64,000 bases of DNA from Acidisarcina sp963790505 (GCA_963790505.1 CAWBOT010000002.1:558001-622000); one strand, 5' to 3'. Shown: positions 53,081 to 61,533, counted from the first letter of the stretch. A program made the numbers and translations. Notes: a model not told the origin generated them from the sequence alone.

Positions 53081-53480
53081 TCATCGCAAACACACTTCGC
53101 GCGGAAGAAGAGCGTGAAACTCTTGCTTTGTGGATTGTTCGGAGAGCTGTTTTTCGACCGTGCCGTCACGGAGATTGATAGTCAATCCGATGAATTCTCC
53201 TTGTGCGCCACAGAAATCATTCACCGTCGCCTGAACCAAAAGATAGAGATGGTTTCCGTCCCGAGACCAACCTAAACCCCAAACATTCGGGTCTGCCGCC
53301 GGCGGAGAAACTGGTCGCAACGCGGTAAAGGGCGGCGATGCCCGAAAGAAGTATCCGCCCGCTGGGATTGAACTGCAACGTCAGCTTGCCATTGGGCTCC
53401 TGCGCCGCCGAAGTCCCGCCCACAACAGCGAAGAAGACAGACAGGCAAGACAGAAATAAGCTGGCATACGCTCTACTCAT
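53081..53480 (-). pseudogene. short secreted propeller-like protein, frame broken
   Basis: The ATG at 53480 overlaps the rimO end (ATGA) and starts a signal peptide (LFLSCLSVFFAVVGGTSAAQ). The first frame runs through LTLQFNPSGR and then loses its pattern. The next frame reads GGYFFRASPPFTALRPVSPP then WGLGWSRDGNHLYLLVQ to a stop at 53081. One extra G in CCGCCCGC (53356-53361) explains the shift. The repaired product would be about 132 residues with a WD40/TolB-like blade, too small for a full propeller. It is either a true pseudogene or a base-call error. Confidence 0.65.
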
Positions 53481-54001
53481 GTGATGATGCGCGCCACCAC
53501 ATCGTATTCATGCGCTTCGGTGACTTCGCAGCGGTGGAAGCTCCCCGGCTGTAGCTCTTCAAACGGTCCGAAGTCATTGATGTAGACCTTGCCGTCGATC
53601 TCGGGGGCGTGGAACTGCGTGCGGCCTTCCCACAGTAGCGGCGTCTCATCGGATTCGTTCTCGACCAGCAGATCGAATTGTTGGCCGACCCACTTCTGTT
53701 TCGCCTTCTTGCTGATCGATTTCTGCAGGCGCATGAGCGTTCGCTTGCGTTGTTCGATCAGTTTTTGCGGGACTTTTTCGCCGAGGTGGAAGGATTTCGA
53801 CCCGTCTTCGTCGGAGTAGCCAAAGGCTCCCATCCAATCGAACTTGGCTTCGCGAACAAACTCCATCAGTTCAGCGAAGTCCTGCTCGGTCTCGCCGGGG
53901 AAGCCAACGATGAATGAGGTGCGCAGGGCGATGCCCGGGACGGCGGCGCGGACTTTCTCGATGGTCTTCAAGAAGATGTCGGCGTTGGCTCCGCGCTTCA
54001 T
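53477..54001 (-). CDS. rimO: ribosomal protein S12 methylthiotransferase RimO, C-terminal part
   Basis: This 174-residue frame carries the end of the radical-SAM domain (MKRGANADIFLKTIEKVRAAVPGIALRTSFIVGFPGET) and the TRAM domain (WVGQQFDLLVENE through the C-terminus). It continues the 383-residue frame upstream. ATG 54001 overlaps that frame's stop by four bases, so it could in principle be re-initiated. It more likely results from a frameshift. TRAM contributes to substrate (S12) recognition. Confidence 0.88.
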   Translation of the reverse strand: MKRGANADIFLKTIEKVRAAVPGIALRTSFIVGFPGETEQDFAELMEFVREAKFDWMGAFGYSDEDGSKSFHLGEKVPQKLIEQRKRTLMRLQKSISKKAKQKWVGQQFDLLVENESDETPLLWEGRTQFHAPEIDGKVYINDFGPFEELQPGSFHRCEVTEAHEYDVVARIIT

Positions 54002-55149
54002 GCGCTTGAGGACGTTGCCTGCAGGCGTGCCTGCAGCGGCACGTCGAGGTATTTACAGATGTTGTCGTGGCGGGCGATGGTCTCGAGCAGCCGACCGGTG
54101 ATCTTGTTGGGATAGGCGTAGAGGAAGCGCAGCCAGCGGACTCCATCCACTCTGGCGAGGCCGTCGAGCAGATCGGCGAGTCCGTCCTTGAGACCGAAGT
54201 CTTCGCCGTAGCAGGTCGTGTCCTGGCCGATGAGGGTGATCTCCTGGACGCCCTGCGCGACGAGCTGGTGGGCCTCGGCAATCACCGATTCAAAACGCCG
54301 CGAGCGGAACTTGCCGCGGAGGTTGGGGATGACGCAGAAGCTGCACGGATGGTCGCAGCCCTCAGCGATCTTGATGTAGGCCGAGGCACTGGCCGTGGCG
54401 CGAAGGCGCGGGGTGTTTTCGTCATATAGATATTGCGGCAGCGCGGGTTGGGCGCCGTCCCACTCATGGCGGGAGAAGCGGCCCTGCGATTCGCGAAGGT
54501 CGCCTTCGGAGCGGGAGGTGATAATGGCGGGCGCGGCGTTCACAGGTGATGCGGAGGTCGGGTGGATTCCGGTGGCGACGACGGTGGTGAGAATAGTGAA
54601 GGGTGAATTCGCTCGCGGTTTTGGGGCCACTCCAACGGCAGCGAGAATGCTTTCCAGTTCGCCGGTTCCGACGACGGCATCGACCTCGGGGATATTCTTC
54701 CGGATCTCGTCGCGATAGCGCTCGACGAGGCATCCGGCGACGATGAGCTTCTGGGCTTTGCCGCCGGTTCCGTGCGAGGCTTTGTGGCGGGCCATCTCGA
54801 GGATCGTGTCGACGGATTCCTGTTTGGCCGAGTCGATGAAGGAGCAGGTGTTGACGACCAGGACGTCGGCGGTCGTCGGATCGTTCACGATGCGCGCACC
54901 GGCGTGGTCGAGCAGGCCCATCATGACTTCGCTGTCGACGAGGTTCTTGGGGCAACCAAGACTGACGAAGCCAATGCGCAGCGGCGCCGCCTCGGGGACG
55001 AACCCGACGATTTCTGGTGCCGGGTTGGGGTGACTGCGCGCGGTTGGCGCTTCTTCAAGCAAGACTTCTTTCACACCCTTTATTTTACAGGGTGGCAGCG
55101 AAATTGCGGCCCGCGGGCAACCTATTTCCGGGCGCTCAGAATTGCTCAC
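53998..55149 (-). CDS. rimO: ribosomal protein S12 methylthiotransferase RimO, N-terminal part
   Basis: RimO adds a methylthio group to Asp88/89 of ribosomal protein S12. This 383-residue frame holds the MTTase domain with its three cysteines (SLGCPKN, VNTCSF, VAGCLVE) and the radical-SAM cluster EGCDHPCSFCVIP. A ~60-residue Ala/Ser/Gly-rich insert precedes the latter. The frame breaks after YLDVPLQ, where QHASGNVLKRM is expected. The local sequence CTGCAGGCACGCCTGCAGGC is self-complementary and departs from expectation by two bases. The start may be GTG 55074, just downstream of a TAAAAT box, instead of GTG 55149. Confidence 0.9.
   Translation of the reverse strand: MSNSERPEIGCPRAAISLPPCKIKGVKEVLLEEAPTARSHPNPAPEIVGFVPEAAPLRIGFVSLGCPKNLVDSEVMMGLLDHAGARIVNDPTTADVLVVNTCSFIDSAKQESVDTILEMARHKASHGTGGKAQKLIVAGCLVERYRDEIRKNIPEVDAVVGTGELESILAAVGVAPKPRANSPFTILTTVVATGIHPTSASPVNAAPAIITSRSEGDLRESQGRFSRHEWDGAQPALPQYLYDENTPRLRATASASAYIKIAEGCDHPCSFCVIPNLRGKFRSRRFESVIAEAHQLVAQGVQEITLIGQDTTCYGEDFGLKDGLADLLDGLARVDGVRWLRFLYAYPNKITGRLLETIARHDNICKYLDVPLQARLQATSSSA
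55082..55087 (-). promoter_or_regulatory. candidate -10 box for rimO, possibly leaderless
   Basis: TAAAAT on the minus strand ends eight bases before an in-frame GTG at 55074. If used, transcription would begin at or next to that codon. No convincing -35 box is seen. Confidence 0.35.
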
Positions 55150-55249
55150 TAACGGGCGCTAAGTTGCTAACTCCGCGTAAAGAGGCCGCATCTTGTCTAG
55201 CAGCGGCAAGAGGTTCACTACCTCCGCAATTTTGGATTGAGGAAAACTA

Positions 55250-55801
55250 ATGAGCTTACGTGATGTTTTAGTCGACGAACTGAGAGACCTGTATAGCGCG
55301 GAAAACCAATTGGTGAAAGCCCTGCCGAAGATGGCCAAAGGCTCGACCAGCGAAGATTTAAAGAACCTGTTCACGAGCCACCTGGAGCAGACCAACGGGC
55401 ACGTCGACCGGCTGAAACAGGTATTTGAGCAGCTGGAAGAGAAGCCGACTGGCGAGCACTGCAAGGGCATGGAAGGGCTGGTGGCCGAGGGCAAGGAGCA
55501 GTTGGAGAACGACGATGAAGGCGCTCTCAAGGACATCGCCATCGTTGGCGCAGCGTTGCGCGTCGAGCACTACGAGATCGCGGGATATACGGCGGCGATC
55601 GCCATCGCGCGGCAGTTGGGCGAGGACGAGATCGTCGCCCTGCTCACCGAAACCCTGACCGAAGAACAGAAAGCGAGCGAACTGGTGCTCGGTCAGGCAA
55701 AGCCGCTTTTTGCCGAAGCGGACGCGGAAGACGAGGTCAAGAAAGGCTCGGTTGCGGTGGTGCCGCACGGAACAAAGAAAGTAGCCGGCGCGCGGCACTA
55801 A
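55250..55801 (+). CDS. DUF892 (YciE/YciF-like) ferritin-like protein
   Basis: This 183-residue protein opens MSLRDVLVDELRDLYSAENQLVKALPKM, the DUF892 signature of helical stress proteins. Glu and His residues at ferritin-like metal positions recur (SAENQL, HLEQTNGHVDRL, RVEHYEIAGYTAAIAIA). It is usually induced under osmotic or nutrient stress. GAGGAAAAC lies before the ATG. It is a single gene, closed by a strong terminator. Confidence 0.93.
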   Translation: MSLRDVLVDELRDLYSAENQLVKALPKMAKGSTSEDLKNLFTSHLEQTNGHVDRLKQVFEQLEEKPTGEHCKGMEGLVAEGKEQLENDDEGALKDIAIVGAALRVEHYEIAGYTAAIAIARQLGEDEIVALLTETLTEEQKASELVLGQAKPLFAEADAEDEVKKGSVAVVPHGTKKVAGARH

Positions 55802-55858
55802 ATCGCTTTGGGAACTCCTCTCCCTTAAAGCAGGCTTATTGACGAGTGTGATTTTCGG

Positions 55859-55889
55859 CCAGCGCCTCCGGAGACTCCGGAGGCGTTGG
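55859..55889 (+). terminator. intrinsic terminator of the DUF892 gene
   Basis: CCAGCGCCTCCGGA pairs with TCCGGAGGCGTTGG (14 bp, one G-T pair) around a GAC loop, followed by CTTTG. It is very stable and lies 57 bases after the stop. Confidence 0.8.
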
Positions 55890-55981
55890 CTTTGAAATGT
55901 TGTGAGCGGTAGTGGGGCCGGGATCCCTGTCAGAGCCGTAGGAAAGACGAGCACCGGGCTGGTTGCTATACTTCGGAGCTA

Positions 55982-56967
55982 ATGAGGGACGAGCGAGGAC
56001 TTCTGGAAGCAGTGCTCGGAGATGGCCGGTTCCTGATAGTCGTCACCGGCATCGCCCTGGCACTCAGCGGCGGATTCGCTATTCTTCAATCGGCCTCCGG
56101 CCAGTTGCTTCCGCAAGATAGTCACGCCATCGGCATGGATTCAATGGCCTTGATGCGCGTGGCCAACCGGAATCTCCTGGGATTCATGTTTCACGACAGA
56201 GTGGCCTACGGCGGTTGTCTTGTAGCCATCGGTGCAGGATATCTTTGGCTGGCGGCGTTCCCGATGCGCGACCGAGAGGCCTGGGCGTGGTGGGCGCTCC
56301 TCTTCTCCGGCGCAATCGGTTCCTGGCCTTTCTGACATATCTCGGTCGGGGATATCTCGACACATGGCATGGCGTTGCGACACTCTTTCTCTTGCCCGTT
56401 TTTGCCGTCGGGTTATGGCGGTCTCGCCCCGGCACTTTTTCGTTCCGGGCGGCTTTGACACCATTTCAGCGCGAGCGCGATGCGTTCGCCAGGTGGGGAA
56501 GATTCCTCTTGGGCGCTTGCGCAGCGGGTCTGGTGCTCGCCGGGCTTACAATCGCGGGTTTTGGGATGACGGAAGTCTTTGTGCCCTCGGACTTGAGGTT
56601 CATTGGACTTGACGTTCCCGCTCTGGCCAGGATTTCTCCCATGCTGATTCCCGTTATTTCTCACGATCGGGCCGGGTTTGGCGGCGGGTTGTGCTCCATC
56701 GGCTGCCTTCTGCTCTTCATGGCTCGATGCGCGAAGCTTAGCCGCAGCCTGGTTGAGATTGTGGGGGTGATGGGCTGCGCAGGTTTCGGGGGTGCGATTG
56801 GCGTCCACTTCGCGGTGGGTTATCTGGATTTTCTGCACCTGCTGCCCGCCCTTGTGGGCTTCTTGCTCTTCGCGACCGCTGACGCTCTCTTGTGGGTCGC
56901 GTGGCGAAGGCGCGCGCCAGTCACGTGGGCGGCGATCGATGGCCGAATGCGAAGCGGCCCTCGATGA
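55982..56967 (+). pseudogene. duplicated-repeat membrane protein, frame broken
   Basis: The first frame (117 residues) ends WWALLFSGAIGSWPF. One base later the frame reads FLAFLTYLGRGYLDTWHGVATLFLL and runs to 56967. Adding one T at GGTTCC (56320) restores a ~328-residue membrane protein. It contains two copies of a unit: about residues 20-130 (ending GAIGFLAFLTYLGRGYLD) and 190-300 (ending GAIGVHFAVGYLDFLHL). Seven or eight hydrophobic helices are predicted. It resembles unnamed membrane proteins; no function can be given. Its end lies 14 bases before the SRP RNA. Confidence 0.75.
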
Positions 56968-56980
56968 TATTCTTGAGTTG

Positions 56981-57075
56981 TGCCGGGCCCTACGCGACGC
57001 AATCCCGCCAACCCCGCCAGGTCCGGAAGGAAGCAACGGCAACGGGCTCGTGTGTGCGCAGTAGGCTCCCCGGTA
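56981..57075 (+). ncRNA. ffs: bacterial small SRP RNA (4.5S type)
   Basis: The conserved Ffh-binding hairpin is present as CCAGGTCCGGAAGGAAGCAACGG (57017-57039), with the GGAA tetraloop and the asymmetric AGCA loop. The outer arms TGCCGGG-CCCTAC (56981-56993) and GTAGG-CTCCCCGGTA (57061-57075) pair to close the molecule. ATAATTTTGCCC follows, giving a T run for termination. At about 95 bases it is the short form lacking the Alu domain. Confidence 0.93.
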
Positions 57076-57127
57076 CATAATTTTGCCCTTCTTCCTCAGG
57101 CTCATCGGGCCCCCCAGTTGACCTAGA

Positions 57128-57730
57128 ATGAAAACCGAAGAGTGGGGGCGGGAGCTGGTGGAGTCGCAAGGGCTCCCTGGACCGGTGATGGAAGCCAACG
57201 AAGCGCAGGAACTCGCGGAGCAAGAGGAAAAGGCCCGTGAGAGCGGTCTCAAGCCGGTGAGCTTCACCATGGCGGTGCTGGCGGTTTTGGTGGCAATCGT
57301 CACCGTTATGGGCCATCGGACGCACACCGAGGCGGTGTTGAAGCAGGCCCAGGCCAGCGACCAGTGGAACCTGTATCAGGCGAAGAAAATCCGGCAGAAC
57401 GATACGGAACTCGCGACCGATCTTCTATCGGCGCTCGAGTTGCGGGACCCGGCCGCCGGCAAGAAGCTCGCCGACGGATATAACTCCCACGAACAAAAGT
57501 GGACTGAGGACCTCAAAGAGGAACAGGCAGAGGCGGAGAGCCTGGAGGGCGAGGTAAGGCTTGCCGAGCACCGCGCCAATCGCTTCGATCTCGGCGAGGC
57601 GCTGCTGGAGATAGGCTTGGTGGTCTCCTCGATCACCCTGCTGACCCGTCTGCGGACGTACTGGTACCTGGGGATGGTCTTCGGAGCTGCCGGTGTTCTC
57701 GTTGCGTGCCTGGGCTTCCTGATTCGCTAA
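57128..57730 (+). CDS. DUF4337-family membrane protein
   Basis: This 200-residue protein has a polar ~45-residue N-terminus rich in Glu and one helix near 47-62 (FTMAVLAVLVAIVTVMG). A coiled-coil domain follows (about 65-150, with QWNLYQAKKIRQNDTELATDLL), then two C-terminal helices (IGLVVSSITLLTRL and LGMVFGAAGVLVACLGFLI). This is the DUF4337 plan, a family of unknown role. It follows the SRP RNA by 52 bases. Confidence 0.82.
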   Translation: MKTEEWGRELVESQGLPGPVMEANEAQELAEQEEKARESGLKPVSFTMAVLAVLVAIVTVMGHRTHTEAVLKQAQASDQWNLYQAKKIRQNDTELATDLLSALELRDPAAGKKLADGYNSHEQKWTEDLKEEQAEAESLEGEVRLAEHRANRFDLGEALLEIGLVVSSITLLTRLRTYWYLGMVFGAAGVLVACLGFLIR

Positions 57731-57781
57731 GCCTCGCATTTCTCTCTGCCGTTCGCCTACTCACGGCCCCAATCAGTCATC

Positions 57782-58390
57782 TCAAAGCCGCGGCCGCTCC
57801 AACTGGCGTCGAAGCGTCCCCGCCAGTTCGACCATGAGTTTGAGCTTGGCGGTGAGCTGCGGCGGCGCTGAAGGCTCTGCCAGCGCCAGTTCGGATTGCA
57901 GCAAGAGCCCGGTCAACGTGCCCTTGAGCTCATTCTCGAGGCTCGCGGTTGCGGCGCGCATAGCGAGTGACTGCTCCTGCTCGCGGCGGGCGAGGGCGGC
58001 CTTGACCTCCCGTCCCAGCCGGGCGCAACCCAGCAGGGCAAAGTTGATCTGCAGCGGAACTGCCAGGCCGGAGTGCTTCCACAGCAGGTCGGCGCCGGCC
58101 GGGTCGGCGGTGACGATCGACTCATCGACGATGACCGTGGCGTAGTCGCGGCGGCGGAGCGCAGCCAGCCCGGTCTTGCGGCTGGAGACGATCTCGACAG
58201 GAACCCCGAGCATGGCGGCGAGGCTGGCTGCGCAGCTTTCCGCCCCGGCGATCGCGGTAATCATCAACACCGCGCGGGGAAGGGTGGAAGGCGCGAATTG
58301 GGAGAAGGCCGGGCGCTCGGAGGGAATGGCGGGCGGGAGGCCGGGCTGCGGTGCGGGCGGAAGAAGTGCATGGTTCGGAGGTTGAGTCAT
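57782..58390 (-). CDS. pseudo-receiver plus HisKA-like protein with His replaced by Asn
   Basis: This 202-residue protein starts at ATG 58390, preceded by GAGGAC. After a Pro-rich lead, residues about 38-130 read like a receiver fold (RAVLMITAIAGAESCAASLAAMLG, then YATVIVDESI with D89). Residues about 135-200 resemble a HisKA dimerisation hairpin. The H-box, usually AHELxNPLTGILxxSELAL, is ENELKGTLTGLLLQSELAL, with N153 at the phospho-His position. No ATPase domain follows. It lies downstream of the kinase/activator pair on the same strand and could act as a non-phosphorylatable partner or brake. This is inference. Confidence 0.65.
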   Translation of the reverse strand: MTQPPNHALLPPAPQPGLPPAIPSERPAFSQFAPSTLPRAVLMITAIAGAESCAASLAAMLGVPVEIVSSRKTGLAALRRRDYATVIVDESIVTADPAGADLLWKHSGLAVPLQINFALLGCARLGREVKAALARREQEQSLAMRAATASLENELKGTLTGLLLQSELALAEPSAPPQLTAKLKLMVELAGTLRRQLERPRL

Positions 58391-58495
58391 GGTCGTCCTC
58401 GTCCTGAAATTGGCTGGCATCGAGAGCAGGTGAATGAACGGACGGTTTCATTGCGAAGTGGGCGAACGTCTACCCTCCGGCAACGCGCCGACCTT

Positions 58496-58514
58496 CCGGA
58501 AAGCGGCTTTCCGG
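58496..58514. repeat. near-perfect palindrome between regulator genes
   Basis: CCGGAAAGCGGCTTTCCGG has 9-base arms around one central base. It lies 60 bases beyond the activator stop and 105 bases upstream of the pseudo-kinase start, so it may be a terminator without a T run or an operator for the latter. Confidence 0.5.
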
Positions 58515-58574
58515 CGCCAGCGATCGGCCTGCGGACCCGGCAGCCCTGCGCCAGACCCGAGGTGAAGCGTGCTT

Positions 58575-60086
58575 TCATCCTCCCGGCGCGGCGGGGTGAT
58601 CGCCGATCCCGTATTCCTTGAGCTTGCGGTAGAGCGTGGTCTTGCCGATGCCCAGCACCTTGGCGGCCATGAGCTTATCGCCCTTCAGAGTATCGAGGGT
58701 GCTCAGGATCGCGTGTTTCTCCTGTTCCGCGAGGGGAACGATCTGCGCGGTAATCGCCGCGTGGCCATTGGCGATGTGACCGTTCGTTCCCGTTCCGTAA
58801 TCGCGTCCGGCGGAATGGCCAGCCGGATGGATGGTGCGGCGCTGTTGCAGGGCGAACTCGACCAGCTGGGTGGAGAGGTCGCCAAGCTGCAGCAGCGGGC
58901 CGGAGGAGATCGTCGCGCCCCGCTGGATGGCGTGTTCCAACTCCCGGACGTTGCCCGGCCACGTGTACTCGACCATCGAGCGCAGCGCCTCGTCGCTCAG
59001 GGTGTAGTCGATGCCGTTTTCGCGCCCCAGCCGGTCGAGGAAGTGGGCGGCGAGCAGGGGAATGTCGCTGCGCCGCTCGCGCAGCGCCGGAATGCGAAGG
59101 TTGACCACGTTCAGGCGGTAGTAAAGGTCCTTGCGAAAGCGCCCCTGCTCGACCAGCGCGGCGAGGTCGCGGTTAGTGGCTGCCAGAATACGCGCGTGGA
59201 TGGGAATGCGGTGGGTCGCGCCAACCGGGCGCACCTCCTTCTCCTGCAAGGCGCGGAGCAGCCTCGCCTGCAGATCGAGCGGCAGTTCGCCAATCTCGTC
59301 GAGAAAGACGGTGCCGCTACCCGCCGAAGCGAGCAGGCCGTCCTTGGCCCGGTTCGCCCCGGTGAAGGCTCCCTTGACGTGGCCGAAGAGTTCGCTCTCG
59401 ATCAGTGTCGGCACCAGCGAGCCGCAATCGACGGGGATGAATGGCTTGTCGGAGTTCGGACCGTGGGCGTGGATTGAGCGGGCGACCAGCTCTTTGCCCG
59501 TCCCGCTCTCGCCCAGGATCAGCGCCGGATGGTTGCTCTGCGCGACCTTGGAGAGGATGCGGTAGAGCTTCTCCATCTCCGTCGAACGGCCGATGAGGTT
59601 GCCCATCCCCTGCTGGGTACGCAGCCGGTCGCGCAGGCGGCGGCTGGCGAGATCGAGGGTGCGCCGCTCCGCGGCCCGCTCCAGCACGGTGCCGAGCTCG
59701 TCGGAGGCAAAGGGTTTGGCAAGCAGATCGTTGGCCCCGGTGCGCATCGCCTCGACCGCCGAGGGAACGGTGGCAAAAGCGCTCATGACGATGACCGCGG
59801 TCTCCGGATGCAGCGCCTTCACCTCTTCCAGCAGTTCGAGGCCTTCGCCGGTTCCGTTGAGATCGAGCAGCAGGATATCGATGCCGTTGTTGCGCAGCAC
59901 CCCGCGCGCCGCGGCCGGCCCATCGACCCCGTGGGGCAGGTAGCCGAGACGGGCGACGATATCGCAGCAAGCAGAACGAACGACGGCGTCCTCATCGACT
60001 ACGAGGACATACATACCGCCGTTCTTTTCTTCCGGACGAAGAAGAGTCGGCATAGGCAGATTGTGAGTACTGAATGTTGCTAGCAT
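58575..60086 (-). CDS. sigma-54-dependent response regulator, NtrC family
   Basis: This 503-residue protein has an N-terminal receiver (YVLVVDEDAVVR, phospho-acceptor D75 in ILLLDLNGTGEG, LLAKPF). The AAA+ domain (about 165-400) has Walker A GESGTGKE, the sigma-54 contact loop GAFTGA, Walker B GTVFLDEIGELP and RVPALRER-like VNLRIPALRERR. A Fis-type helix-turn-helix ends it (AAKVLGIGKTTLYRKLKEYGI). A Gly/His-rich linker of ~50 residues precedes the helix-turn-helix. It activates RpoN promoters when phosphorylated, probably by the kinase whose gene overlaps its start by seven bases. Confidence 0.95.
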   Translation of the reverse strand: MLATFSTHNLPMPTLLRPEEKNGGMYVLVVDEDAVVRSACCDIVARLGYLPHGVDGPAAARGVLRNNGIDILLLDLNGTGEGLELLEEVKALHPETAVIVMSAFATVPSAVEAMRTGANDLLAKPFASDELGTVLERAAERRTLDLASRRLRDRLRTQQGMGNLIGRSTEMEKLYRILSKVAQSNHPALILGESGTGKELVARSIHAHGPNSDKPFIPVDCGSLVPTLIESELFGHVKGAFTGANRAKDGLLASAGSGTVFLDEIGELPLDLQARLLRALQEKEVRPVGATHRIPIHARILAATNRDLAALVEQGRFRKDLYYRLNVVNLRIPALRERRSDIPLLAAHFLDRLGRENGIDYTLSDEALRSMVEYTWPGNVRELEHAIQRGATISSGPLLQLGDLSTQLVEFALQQRRTIHPAGHSAGRDYGTGTNGHIANGHAAITAQIVPLAEQEKHAILSTLDTLKGDKLMAAKVLGIGKTTLYRKLKEYGIGDHPAAPGG

Positions 60087-61195
60087 GGTACGCTCCTTTT
60101 CCGTTTTGGGGCAGGAATTTCTAAAAATCTTTTCGCCGTGCCATCGGATGGCGTCCGGCTTTCGCCTTGAGCCTCCAGCGGGGCAGCGGCGAAGCCCGCA
60201 ACGACAGGCAGCTCAATGTCGAAGCGCGCCCCGCACCCCGGCGAGGAGAGGACGCGGACCGCGCCTCCGGCCGCCTCGACCAGTTGCCGGACGATCGTCA
60301 GGCCCTGACCGCGCCCATGGCCGAGCGCCGAATCTCCCGCCGGCTCTTCCTCTAATTTGTGGCGCGGTTGATCTTCTTCGGGAAAGTCCATCTCCCGAGT
60401 GCTGAAGCCGCGCTCGAAGATGTGTTCCAGATTGGCGCCGGCGATGCCCGGGCCGTTGTCGCGCACCGAGAGCACGACCGTCTCCACGCCGGTTGCCGAG
60501 GGGAAGGGAACGAAGCTTGTGCCGCCGCCGCGCTGCGCGGTGATGCGTAGAAAGCTGTCGCGGCGCGGGGTGGAAGAAGCTGTCATCATCGCTTCGACGC
60601 TGTTGGCGACCAGATTAAAGAGGATGCGAAAGAGGTCTTCGCCGTTCAGCGCAACAGGACCTGCGCAGGGCGCGCATTCGACCTCCAGCCGGACCGCCGG
60701 ACCGGCGAGCGCGCGCAGCGGGGCCTCGAGGGCGAGCAACTCTGCGGCCAGATCGTCGATGCCGGGGAAGGGCCGCCGCCGGATGGGCAGCGAACTTTGC
60801 CGTGAAGCTCCCGCGCCTGCGGCCAGCGCACTCAAAGCCTCAATCAGGCGGATGCCGGTCTCGCCCAGCATGCGCAGGTCTCCTGCATAGTGGACAAAAG
60901 CCGGTGCCAGGACCCCGGGGCTGGCGAGCAGGTCGCAGTAGAGATGGAGGGCAGAGAAGAGATTGCGGGCGTCATGCGCCAGATCGCACGCGCTGGACGC
61001 GATGGCCGCCCGTTGCGCCTTAGCCTGGGGCGAAGTGAAGGATTGTTCCCCGGCCGGGAAGGGCGCGACCAGCGATAGTGCGCTGTCTGGCTTTGGCCGC
61101 CTGCCGGCCGGGGGAAGATGCGCGAGCCGCAGCATTCCTGATGCTCGGCGGAGGGTCTTTTCGCGGCGTTGCCGATCGGGACGAGGCGTTTGCAT
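60080..61195 (-). CDS. soluble sensor histidine kinase of an NtrB/NtrC-like pair
   Basis: This encodes 371 residues with no membrane segment and no recognisable sensory domain beyond a ~60-residue polar N-terminus. The H-box is CDLAHDARNLFSALHLYCDLL (H74). The HATPase has NLVANSVEAMM, VRDNGPGI, the FERGFST loop and GRGQGLTIVRQLVEAAGG. The input must be cytoplasmic or come from a partner. The stop overlaps the activator ATG (ATGCTAG). A sigma-54-like element lies upstream. Confidence 0.93.
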   Translation of the reverse strand: MQTPRPDRQRREKTLRRASGMLRLAHLPPAGRRPKPDSALSLVAPFPAGEQSFTSPQAKAQRAAIASSACDLAHDARNLFSALHLYCDLLASPGVLAPAFVHYAGDLRMLGETGIRLIEALSALAAGAGASRQSSLPIRRRPFPGIDDLAAELLALEAPLRALAGPAVRLEVECAPCAGPVALNGEDLFRILFNLVANSVEAMMTASSTPRRDSFLRITAQRGGGTSFVPFPSATGVETVVLSVRDNGPGIAGANLEHIFERGFSTREMDFPEEDQPRHKLEEEPAGDSALGHGRGQGLTIVRQLVEAAGGAVRVLSSPGCGARFDIELPVVAGFAAAPLEAQGESRTPSDGTAKRFLEIPAPKRKRSVPC

Positions 61196-61533
61196 GAACT
61201 CTCCTTGCCGAAAGGCTCTCTGCGGCTCTGGCAGGCAGCTTCGGATGCTCGGAAGTAATACACGCGGCGTGCCAAAGCGGGAAAGCGAAGTTAAGGCGAA
61301 GCTAAGAGTCTCCTTTCAAAGACCTTAGGCATTCCCCCGTGCAAGGCAGGCCAAGAGTGCCGTCGGGCAGCACCGCTCCCGATTTGGAACTCTTCCGCCA
61401 GCTCCTCGCACCCAGGATGCTTCGAATCAAAGCCTTAGCAGACTCCTCCCGTTTCGGGAACGATTCCTGGCCTTCCCGTCTCGGGAATCGCGCTGACCTT
61501 CTACAATGAGGCGGAGACCACGACGACCAAAAA
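61196..61533. other. divergent region between the kinase and rph
   Basis: These 338 bases contain the sigma-54-like element at 61259-61274 directed at the kinase operon. On the rph side there is a pair of CCCGT(T/C)TCGGGAA-like repeats (61447-61490). No gene is supported. Confidence 0.45.
61259..61274 (-). promoter_or_regulatory. sigma-54-like promoter element with intact -24 box
   Basis: On the minus strand TGGCACGCCGCGTGTA matches the RpoN -24 box (TGGCACG) exactly at the right spacing, but the -12 box reads GTGTA instead of TTGCA. It lies 64 bases upstream of the histidine-kinase start. Autoregulation of an RpoN-activator operon would be sensible, but the altered -12 GC weakens the case. 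Confidence 0.4.

Noticed and set aside
58569..59477. 302-codon plus-strand open frame
   Set aside because: It lies wholly opposite the sigma-54 activator, which carries all AAA+ motifs. The plus-strand product has no recognisable sequence.
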